10,185 nt of DNA, from contig CADCQU010000258.1 in NCBI GenBank assembly GCA_902803635.1, positions 1 to 10,185 of the forward strand, given 5' to 3'. A program made the translations under genes and the position numbers. Below, piece by piece: positions 5,290-10,185 of the stretch. The stretch's first letter is position 1; every line of letters begins with the position of its first letter. The notes below the pieces were generated by a model. It saw only the letters and a program-made list of their open reading frames with translations, did not search any database and had not been told where the DNA came from. Origin of the DNA: an uncultured Lachnospiraceae bacterium (GTDB lineage: Bacteria > Bacillota > Clostridia > Lachnospirales > Lachnospiraceae).

Positions 5290-7368
5290 TTAGTACTCTA
5301 TTCCTCTCCGTGCACGAACCCCATCGGCATACGGATGCTTCTCTGCCTCCATCACCGTCACATAAGCCGCCGCCTCCCGCATCCACGGGAGCGGGTCGCG
5401 GCCCGTGAGGACGATCTCCGTCCCGGAAGACCGCCGCTCCACCGCCTGTTTCAGCAGTTCCTCGTCCACCATGCCAAGCCGCGCGGCCGCGCAGGCCTCG
5501 TCAAGGACAAGAATATCCGCCGGCGTGTCCAACGCTTCCCGAAGAAGCTCATCCATCCGCCGCCGCGTCTCCTCCCTCTCCTCTTTCGACATTTTCGAGA
5601 CAAATGTCCCCGCCCCGCCGCTAAGGACGCGCACGCCGAGCCTTCGCAGAGGCTCCAGCTCTCCGCTCCGTCCATTTTTCAGAAACTGAACGAAAACCAC
5701 GCGAAGCCCCTGACCAACCGCCCGCAGACAAAGCCCCACTGCCGCCGTCGTCTTCCCCTTGCCCTCTCCCGTATAGAGATGCACAAGGCCAAGACCGCTT
5801 TTTGGAACCATGCTGTTACGGCAAGTTTTCGCCGCCTCTCCCCTGTCGAATCCAAGAATCTCATAGATTCTGTCCATGTCAATATTGTCGCGCACAACCC
5901 TTGCAAGCTCCGCATACTGTTTTTCTCGAAAATCCATTCGTCTTCCGGAGCCCAGTACCTGCGCTGCCCTCTTCGCTTCATCAGAACATCCCTTTTCCTT
6001 CGAAAGCCATTCCGAGAGCCGATTCACCATCTCCCCCGTATCAAAAAGCCCGTGCAGGTACGTCCCAAACACCTTTCCGCATTGCGCACCGTCGTAACTA
6101 TATTTATTTATACAATTATCCAAAGAGCCGTTTCGAGACACTACCCTTGCAAACGCCTCCCCAAAAACTTCAGACCGTCCGTTGTGGATTTCATACCCCT
6201 CCATCTTCGCCCCGGCAAATGGCCCTGCGAGCGCGACGGCCTCGGTTCTGGCAAGCACCTTCTCCCCCGAAAGCACGGTGCGCACCGGCAGAAGTCCAAG
6301 CCCTTCCTCGCTGCCGCCGCCCAAAAACTCCAGTCCTTCCGGATCCTCGACCACCTCCCCGAGCATCTGGTAGCCGCCACAAATGCCAAGCACCGGGACA
6401 CCTTCTTTTGCCAGCCGAACAATCTCCGATGCAAGTCCCTTCTCCTTCAGCCATCGCAGATCCTCGATTGTATTTTTCGTACCCGGAAGAATAATAAAAT
6501 CCGGTCTAAGGAGCTTTTCCACATCCCCCACAAATCGCAGCCCCAACACTGGGTGCTCGGTAAGTGGCAAAAAATCCGTGAAATTTGAAATATGCGGCAG
6601 TCGGATCACCGCCACATCCACCGGGTGGTCGTGCATTTGCCGGGCAAAAAGCGGCGAGAGGCTGTCCTCGTCATCAATCTGCACATTAAGAAAAGGAACG
6701 ACGCCAAGGCAGGGAAGCCCCGTCCTCTCCTCCAGCATCGAAACTCCCTCCGTAAAGAGTGCGCGGTCCCCACGAAACTTATTGACAATCGTCCCCTTCA
6801 CCCGCGCCCGCTCCTCTTCTGGCAGGAGCCAGAGCGTCCCGCAAAGCTGCGCGAACACCCCGCCAGGGTCAATATCGCCCACAAGGAGCACCGGAGCGTC
6901 CAAAAGCTCCGCAAGGCCCATGTTCACGATGTCATCCTTCCGAAGGTTGATCTCCGCCGGCGAGCCCGCCCCCTCGATCACGATAATGTCATTTTCTGCG
7001 GCAAGGGATTGGTAGGCTGCAAGAATCTCCGGAACAAGGCTTTTTTTCATTTGAAAATACTCCCTCGCCCGATACTGCCCCCGCACCTTCCCGTTCACGA
7101 TGAGCTGGCTGCCGGTTTCGCTCGACGGTTTCAAAAGGATCGGGTTCATGCGCACGTCCGGCAAATGTCCCGCCGCCTCGGCCTGCACGGCCTGCGCCCG
7201 TCCAATCTCAAGGCCGTCCGGCGTCACCGCGCTGTTTAACGCCATATTCTGGCTCTTAAACGGGGCGACCCGCCAGCCGTCCTCCCGGAAAATCCTGCAG
7301 AGCGCGGTCACGAGGAGGCTCTTCCCCACCCCCGACATCGTTCCCTGTACCATCAGGCATTTCGCCAT
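5290..7368 (-). CDS. cobQ-cobO: Fused cobyric acid synthase and corrinoid (cob(I)yrinate diamide) adenosyltransferase
   Basis: The 692-residue product is two complete enzymes in one frame. Residues 1-510 are CobQ: the start MAKCLMVQGT is typical of the family, with P-loop GTMSGVGKS (9-17), FKSQNMALNS (37-46), IEGAGSPAEINL, and a class I glutamine amidotransferase domain with nucleophile Cys330 in LGICGGYQMLG and His439 in TYLHGLF. CobQ uses ATP and glutamine to amidate adenosylcobyrinic acid a,c-diamide at b, d, e and g. Residues about 525-692 are CobO/BtuR: LVHLYTGEGKGKTTAAVG (P-loop 534-541), VLDEA, VLTGRD and the terminal KHPYADGVRARRGIEY. CobO transfers adenosyl from ATP to cob(I)alamin or cob(I)yrinate diamide, the step before CobQ. 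The linker is about 15 residues. The start at 7368 fits the family better than the in-frame ATG at 7395. No internal ribosome binding site is properly spaced from Met520. Confidence 0.93.
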   Translation of the reverse strand: MAKCLMVQGTMSGVGKSLLVTALCRIFREDGWRVAPFKSQNMALNSAVTPDGLEIGRAQAVQAEAAGHLPDVRMNPILLKPSSETGSQLIVNGKVRGQYRAREYFQMKKSLVPEILAAYQSLAAENDIIVIEGAGSPAEINLRKDDIVNMGLAELLDAPVLLVGDIDPGGVFAQLCGTLWLLPEEERARVKGTIVNKFRGDRALFTEGVSMLEERTGLPCLGVVPFLNVQIDDEDSLSPLFARQMHDHPVDVAVIRLPHISNFTDFLPLTEHPVLGLRFVGDVEKLLRPDFIILPGTKNTIEDLRWLKEKGLASEIVRLAKEGVPVLGICGGYQMLGEVVEDPEGLEFLGGGSEEGLGLLPVRTVLSGEKVLARTEAVALAGPFAGAKMEGYEIHNGRSEVFGEAFARVVSRNGSLDNCINKYSYDGAQCGKVFGTYLHGLFDTGEMVNRLSEWLSKEKGCSDEAKRAAQVLGSGRRMDFREKQYAELARVVRDNIDMDRIYEILGFDRGEAAKTCRNSMVPKSGLGLVHLYTGEGKGKTTAAVGLCLRAVGQGLRVVFVQFLKNGRSGELEPLRRLGVRVLSGGAGTFVSKMSKEEREETRRRMDELLREALDTPADILVLDEACAAARLGMVDEELLKQAVERRSSGTEIVLTGRDPLPWMREAAAYVTVMEAEKHPYADGVRARRGIEY

Positions 7369-7520
7369 ATCCCCATCCCTTTCGCACACTGTCATCCACG
7401 TCTTTCTGTATTATCCACAGTAATCAAAGTCATACGTTCAGAGCAGTTGCCCCTCGTTGCACGGAAGATACGGGACGTTCTCCCACGAAATGTGGAGTAT
7501 GCGAACCGTTCCCAAAGCTC

Positions 7521-8024
7521 TCATTCCTTTGCAGACTTCCGCTCTTTTCTCTCCTTCGTATTCTGCAGCATGCTTACATACGCCAAAAGCCGCCGCTTTT
7601 TCGCCTCCGACAGCTCCCGGCAGCCCTGCATGATCTGCAAATCCAACTCCCCCAAAAGATATTCTTTCCCGCTCTCCGCATTTTCCTCCGTTCCCGAAGC
7701 TTCGAAGCCTTCCACAACTTCCGAAGCTGGCAAAGTTCCCTCAGCACCCGAAGCTCCCGTAGTTCCCACAGCTTCCGTAGATTCCAAAACGGCTGAATCC
7801 CTTGAAGCGTCAAAAGCTTCCGCCGCAGGCTTCCCAAGCAAAAGCTCCTCCGGTGTAACCTGCAAGGCCTCGCAGATCACCATGATCTTGTCCGCCCCTG
7901 GATTTGTATTCTTTTTCTGCCAGTCAAAGATCGTGTGCCTCGAAATCCCCGTCATCCGCGAGAGTTCCGGCATCGAAATCCCCCGCTCCCGCATCATTAC
8001 AAACAGTCTCTCACTAATCGTCAT
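7521..8024 (-). CDS. XRE-family transcriptional regulator with low-complexity linker
   Basis: The product has 167 residues and GGGAGG stands 6 nt before the start. Residues about 5-62 form a Cro/C1-type helix-turn-helix: MPELSRMTGISRHTIFDWQ covers the two HTH helices, followed by ADKIMVICEALQVTPEELL. The domain binds DNA, usually as a dimer. Residues about 66-118 are a Glu/Ala/Ser/Gly/Thr-rich linker encoded by degenerate GAAGC/TTCC-type repeats. The C-terminal part (LDLQIMQGCRELSEAKKRRLLAYVSMLQ) is a helix typical of this type of regulator and may dimerise; the tail is Lys/Glu-rich. The gene lies 152 bp upstream of cobQ-cobO on the same strand, so it could regulate the corrinoid genes or only itself. 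There is no phage gene nearby. Confidence 0.85.
   Translation of the reverse strand: MTISERLFVMMRERGISMPELSRMTGISRHTIFDWQKKNTNPGADKIMVICEALQVTPEELLLGKPAAEAFDASRDSAVLESTEAVGTTGASGAEGTLPASEVVEGFEASGTEENAESGKEYLLGELDLQIMQGCRELSEAKKRRLLAYVSMLQNTKERKERKSAKE
7671..7829 (-). repeat. Degenerate short repeats encoding the XRE linker
   Basis: On the plus strand motifs such as TTCCCGAAGC, TTCCGAAGCTGG, ACCCGAAGCTCCCGTAG and TTCCGTAG recur irregularly, densest at 7690-7795. They encode a low-complexity acidic linker. Confidence 0.6.
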
Positions 8025-8107
8025 TGAAAGCCTCCCTTCCCTGCAACTTTTCTTTCCATCCTATCAATTCCCTGACTACCTTCTTTTCACTGGCATCCCG
8101 AAAATAT

Positions 8108-8137
8108 ACATTAAATCTTTATTTTCCATATTGACAA
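8108..8137 (-). promoter_or_regulatory. Possible sigma-70 promoter of the XRE gene
   Basis: The minus strand has TTGTCA (8137-8132), an 18-bp spacer and TAATGT (8113-8108) in an AT-rich stretch about 80 bp before the XRE start. The match to consensus is moderate. Confidence 0.35.
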
Positions 8138-8220
8138 AGTTTAATAATACCCAAATACACAAATAGGAAATATTACTCCGTTGTAGCACACAGCAGCGCA
8201 AAGAATTTTTCTCTTCCAAA

Positions 8221-8502
8221 TCACCGAATCTCCCTCTCCTCGCCGACAATCTCCGCCTCGGTATTTTCCTCCACAAAAAGGGAGATTTCCTCCATCAAAC
8301 TGTCCGCCAGCGCATTGTGCGGGACGATTGCCGCCACGCCAATAACGATCAGCTGGTGCACATCCTGCGCATCCACCTCCGCCGCAGAAACATGGAATCT
8401 ATTCTGCAGCTTCGCGATGAGACTCTTCACGATCATCCGCTTTTCCTTCAGACTGTGCACCCAGGGTGCCCGAAGCCGAAACACCATCGCCGCAATCCTC
8501 AT
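8221..8502 (-). CDS. DUF503 family protein (YlxP-like)
   Basis: The product has 93 residues from the start at 8502 (MRIAAMVFRLRAPW), which has a doubled GGAGGAGG site 4-7 nt upstream. A frame opening at 8535 would begin upstream of that site. Family marks: an N-terminal beta strand, then the characteristic HSLKEKRMIVKSLIAKLQNRF, VSAAEVDAQDVHQLIVIGVAAIV and an acidic C-terminal helix. DUF503 proteins are small ferredoxin-like-fold proteins common in Firmicutes. In Bacillus the homologue ylxP lies in the nusA-infB-rbfA cluster, which hints at a translation or ribosome role, but the function is not established. Here it is away from those genes, with its own good promoter directly upstream. Confidence 0.88.
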   Translation of the reverse strand: MRIAAMVFRLRAPWVHSLKEKRMIVKSLIAKLQNRFHVSAAEVDAQDVHQLIVIGVAAIVPHNALADSLMEEISLFVEENTEAEIVGEEREIR

Positions 8503-8505
8503 ACG

Positions 8506-8514
8506 TCCTCCTCC
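8506..8514 (-). promoter_or_regulatory. Doubled ribosome binding site of the DUF503 gene
   Basis: The minus strand reads GGAGGAGGA with two overlapping GGAGG sites, 7 and 4 nt from the ATG at 8502. It rules out the upstream ATG at 8535. Confidence 0.8.
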
Positions 8515-8541
8515 ATATCGCCCATTTGTTTGCATATGCCC

Positions 8542-8570
8542 ACTATAGCACGCTTTTTCCCATTTGGCAA
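8542..8570 (-). promoter_or_regulatory. Sigma-70 promoter of the DUF503 gene
   Basis: The minus strand has TTGCCA (8570-8565), exactly 17 bp, then TATAGT (8547-8542). Transcription would start near 8535, about 33 nt before the start codon. Confidence 0.7.
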
Positions 8571-8608
8571 GCCTTTTTCGAAGATATGTTCTGTTTTTTT
8601 GCGCTAAT

Positions 8609-9361
8609 TCAGCTTACCTTGACCTCCCCACGTTCCAGCACCTGCCTCGTCGCCTCGTCCAGCCCGTCATCCGTAAACAATAATTTCGGTCTGTCTGCGA
8701 TGTTCAGTGGAACCGTTCCGGCCTGGTGAAACTTTTCGCTCTCGGTAAGCAGGACAAGAATATCACAGGATGCCGCCATATCCCGGACCGCCTGGGCCCG
8801 CAGCTGGTCCTTATTTGTAAACCCGATGCGTTCATTCCAGCCATCCGTCCCGATAAAAAAGTATTTGACATGATAGTTCATGGCGGCTTCCCGGACCATG
8901 GGGCCAACAAGGCACTGGGAATCGTTCTGATAGATGCCGCCCAGGAGAATCGTCTGGATATTCCGGTATTTCCTGATATATTCAACAATAAACACACTAT
9001 TGGTGATAATTGTAAGGGACTTCCTTGTTTCCGCCAGCCGGGCCGCGAGGAGGGCGCAGCAGCTTCCGCTCTCCACCATGAGCGTGTCCCCGTCCGCAAC
9101 CAGCTCCGCGGCCCGAATTGCAATTTTCCTTTTCTCTTCATAATGATAGGCGAGGCGGCTTGCAATATCATCCGTTTCCGGAAGTTTGGCCGAGCCATGG
9201 TCACGTAGAATCAGCCCCTTTGCCTCCATTTCATCCAAATCTTTACGCATCGTCACTGGCGATACGCCAAGTTCTTTCGAGAGCACGGCAACATCCAGCT
9301 GGTGGTTCCGTGTCAGAAGCTGTAAAATCTGTTCCGTCCTGTCTTTCTTTATTCTGGGCAT
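8609..9361 (-). CDS. DeoR/GlpR-family transcriptional repressor
   Basis: The product has 250 residues, the usual family length. Residues 9-60 are the DeoR winged helix-turn-helix: TEQILQLLTRN, VAVLSKELGVSPVTMRKDLDEM and GLILRDHGSAKL. Residues about 75-235 are the DeoR C-terminal sensor domain of the sugar-isomerase-like fold: GDTLMVESGSCCALLA (91-106), ITNSVFIVEYI (119-129), LLGGIYQNDSQCLVGP (139-154), FFIGTDGW (168-175) and ILVLLTESEKF. The sensor domain generally binds a phosphorylated sugar or similar metabolite, which releases DNA. An AAAGGA-like site precedes the ATG. It faces away from the gene starting at 10128, across a 766-bp gap. It is a candidate regulator of that gene, but the ligand cannot be deduced. 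Confidence 0.92.
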   Translation of the reverse strand: MPRIKKDRTEQILQLLTRNHQLDVAVLSKELGVSPVTMRKDLDEMEAKGLILRDHGSAKLPETDDIASRLAYHYEEKRKIAIRAAELVADGDTLMVESGSCCALLAARLAETRKSLTIITNSVFIVEYIRKYRNIQTILLGGIYQNDSQCLVGPMVREAAMNYHVKYFFIGTDGWNERIGFTNKDQLRAQAVRDMAASCDILVLLTESEKFHQAGTVPLNIADRPKLLFTDDGLDEATRQVLERGEVKVS

Positions 9362-9404
9362 ACTTCACAATCCTTTATCATTTCCATCCAACACGCAAGG
9401 GCTT

Positions 9405-9477
9405 AGAACAGGCAGAGACAAATGCCGAGCCTCTACCCTTCTCGCGAACCGCAGCTTTCCAATGGAAGCTAAATTCC
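9405..9477. repeat. Imperfect direct repeat, copy A
   Basis: It aligns with copy B at an offset of 92-93 bp. Shared cores are CAAATGCCGA, CCCTT, CTCGCGA and a terminal AAATTCC. Most differences between the copies are transitions and there are about two one-base indels. It lies in the 766-bp intergenic region upstream of the DeoR gene. Confidence 0.7.
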
Positions 9478-9496
9478 TTTCGCAGCTCTGTGAAAT

Positions 9497-9570
9497 AGGA
9501 TAGGCGGAGGCAAATGCCGAATCCCTGCCCTTCCTCGCGAGCCGTGTGCTGCCAAATGCATTCAAATTCC
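9497..9570. repeat. Imperfect direct repeat, copy B
   Basis: Second copy of the roughly 73-bp repeat, with GGCGGAGGCAAATGCCGA near its start. On the minus strand the two copies encode similar peptides (NLNAFGSTRLAR and NLASIGKLRFAR). A short open frame spans them, but no ribosome binding site or coding evidence supports a gene. Confidence 0.7.
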
Positions 9571-9610
9571 AATTCAAGGCTCGCAGCCCCGACGTTTCAG
9601 TTCAGCTTGC

Positions 9611-9625
9611 TTTTCTGTCATTCTT
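9611..9625 (+). repeat. Truncated left end of the dispersed element
   Basis: TTTTCTGTCATTCTT matches the left ends of E3 and E4, then the similarity stops. There is no matching right end close by. Confidence 0.5.
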
Positions 9626-9653
9626 CCTAAATTTATCAAGAAAAAATCTCTAC

Positions 9654-9869
9654 CTGTACGGTTAGCCCACGATGTAACGTTTTCTGTCATTCTGAGGCGC
9701 GCGTCCTTCGGACATCCCAGAATCTAATCGTCTTCGGCGATGAGGAATGAGGAAAAGCGCCGAAGAATCCCGTTAACAGCAGCGAAAAGCTTACGGGATG
9801 CTTCGCTTCGCTCAGAAGGACAAGCTCTAATATGGAAGGTGATTCCTTTTCGTGCGTTCAACCGTACAG
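9654..9869. repeat. Dispersed palindromic element, copy E4, possibly a 216-bp unit with terminal inverted repeats
   Basis: The core runs from TGTCATTCTGAGGCGCGCG (9685) to CTCAGAAGGACA (ending 9822). It contains a strong stem, CGAAGAATCCCG (9761-9772) against CGGGATGCTTCG with one mismatch (9794-9805). Outside the core a perfect 10-bp pair, CTGTACGGTT (9654-9663) and AACCGTACAG (9860-9869), bounds a larger unit. No target-site duplication is evident. Confidence 0.6.
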
Positions 9870-9880
9870 TTGGAAAAATC

Positions 9881-9901
9881 TGAGCTTCGCCCAGAATGAC
9901 A
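9881..9901 (-). repeat. Half copy of the dispersed element, reverse orientation
   Basis: The minus strand reads TGTCATTCTGGGCGAAGCTCA, close to the TGTCATTCTGAGCGAAGCGA start of E2. No partner end was found nearby. Confidence 0.55.
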
Positions 9902-10044
9902 CGCCTTTCGTCAGGCAGAACAGCTATTTCAACGTGGCCGCCTGAACAATAACATCCCGACGCCTCCCCCATTATACCATAATTTAAATATGGCGCAATA
10001 ATAAGTTTCTTATGAAAATAATCCTGCTTTTGATAAAAAGGATA

Positions 10045-10074
10045 TTGACAAAATCACCCGCTTTATGCTATAAA
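10045..10074 (+). promoter_or_regulatory. Extended -10 promoter of the gene at 10128
   Basis: A perfect TTGACA (10045-10050), an 18-bp spacer, then TATAAA (10069-10074) preceded by TGC, which makes an extended -10. Transcription would start near 10081, inside the inverted repeat at 10074-10095. Confidence 0.75.
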
Positions 10075-10095
10075 TAACTTACGGACGTAAGTTAT
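10074..10095. promoter_or_regulatory. Probable operator: perfect 10+10 bp inverted repeat at the transcription start
   Basis: ATAACTTACG (10074-10083) and CGTAAGTTAT (10086-10095) are exact reverse complements separated by GA. The repeat overlaps the last base of the -10 and the expected start site, where a bound repressor would block RNA polymerase. The binding protein is unknown; the nearby DeoR protein is a candidate. Confidence 0.65.
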
Positions 10096-10127
10096 AAGCC
10101 AGCCCAACGAAATTATAGGAGGCGTTT

Positions 10128-10185
10128 ATGGATTATAAGAAGTATTTCGGCAGCCTGACTCCCAGGATGCAGCAGTTTCGGGAAG
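10128..10185 (+). CDS. Start of a gene cut by the window edge, possibly a glycyl radical enzyme
   Basis: AGGAGG (10117-10122) stands 5 nt before the ATG. Only 19 residues are visible: MDYKKYFGSLTPRMQQFRE. The SLTPRMQQFRE pattern resembles the N-terminus of pyruvate-formate-lyase-like glycyl radical enzymes (PFL2 group), which often read L(T/S)xRxxxLRE. This is a recollection from a very short stretch, so the product name is tentative. A strong promoter and operator-like palindrome directly upstream suggest an inducible gene, in line with a catabolic enzyme next to a DeoR-type repressor. The gene itself is well supported by promoter, ribosome binding site and start codon. Confidence 0.5.
   Translation, partial: MDYKKYFGSLTPRMQQFRE

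Larger units (their letters stand above)
9362..10127. other. 766-bp intergenic region without a gene
   Basis: From left to right it holds the short DeoR leader, two diverged direct repeats (9405-9570), a truncated element end (9611), the E4 composite (9654-9869), a reverse half element (9881) and an AT-rich promoter region from about 9970. That last stretch has a 17-bp near-palindrome (9977-9993, CCATA/TATGG arms) and ATAAG-TTT-CTTAT (10001-10013). Short open frames here lack ribosome binding sites and cover repeats, so none is called. Confidence 0.7.

Noticed and set aside
5809..5811. Internal start of CobO at Met520 of the fusion
   Set aside because: The nearest purine-rich site is about 25 nt upstream, too far for normal initiation; the frame is continuous with CobQ.
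5275..6588. 437-residue plus-strand open frame
   Set aside because: It is antisense to cobQ-cobO, which has full family motifs. The translation is rich in Pro, His and Arg with no recognisable motif, typical of the complement of a GC-rich gene.
7369..7520. LexA-like site near CGAACCGTTCC
   Set aside because: The half-sites lack the 4-nt spacing of the Firmicute SOS box, so the match is chance.
9365..9577. 70-residue minus-strand frame over the direct repeats
   Set aside because: No ribosome binding site or family likeness; the internal similarity is explained by the duplicated DNA.

Overview
The window is bacterial, moderately GC-rich, gene-dense and mostly read from the minus strand. Strong GGAGG ribosome binding sites, a DUF503 gene, an anaerobe-style cobalamin locus and a probable glycyl-radical-enzyme gene suggest an anaerobic Firmicute. 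Negativicutes or Clostridia is plausible, but this is inference, not proof.

Left part (1-2877, plus strand): the 3' end of a large SF1 helicase carrying a Vsr-like nuclease domain and a DUF3320-like domain, which is the architecture of helicase-nuclease defence proteins. It is followed by an unrecognised 328-residue protein with four 39-bp tandem repeats between two similar-looking modules.

Middle part (3158-8502, minus strand). Read in the direction of transcription it holds a DUF503 protein, an XRE-type regulator, a fusion of cobyric acid synthase (CobQ) with corrinoid adenosyltransferase (CobO), precorrin-8X methylmutase (CbiC), an HD-domain protein and a small conserved-looking protein. 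The fusion performs two late steps of adenosylcobalamin synthesis and CbiC performs an earlier one. I see no cobalamin riboswitch upstream of either. CbiC and the HD protein carry low-complexity insertions, and the XRE regulator has a low-complexity linker.

Right part (8609-10185): a DeoR-family repressor on the minus strand, a 766-bp intergenic region full of repeats, and the first 19 codons of a plus-strand gene that may encode a glycyl radical enzyme. That gene has a good extended -10 promoter with a perfect 10+10 bp inverted repeat beginning at the last base of the -10, which looks like an operator.

The gaps between genes hold several copies of one dispersed element. It begins TGTCATTCTGAG and ends with a degenerate inverted copy (CTCAGAAkGACA-like). 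Copies lie at 1687-1828, 2991-3100, 4067-4160 and 9685-9822, with partial copies nearby. They resemble non-autonomous palindromic elements (REP, BIME or MITE-like). No tRNA, rRNA, CRISPR array or transposase gene was seen.
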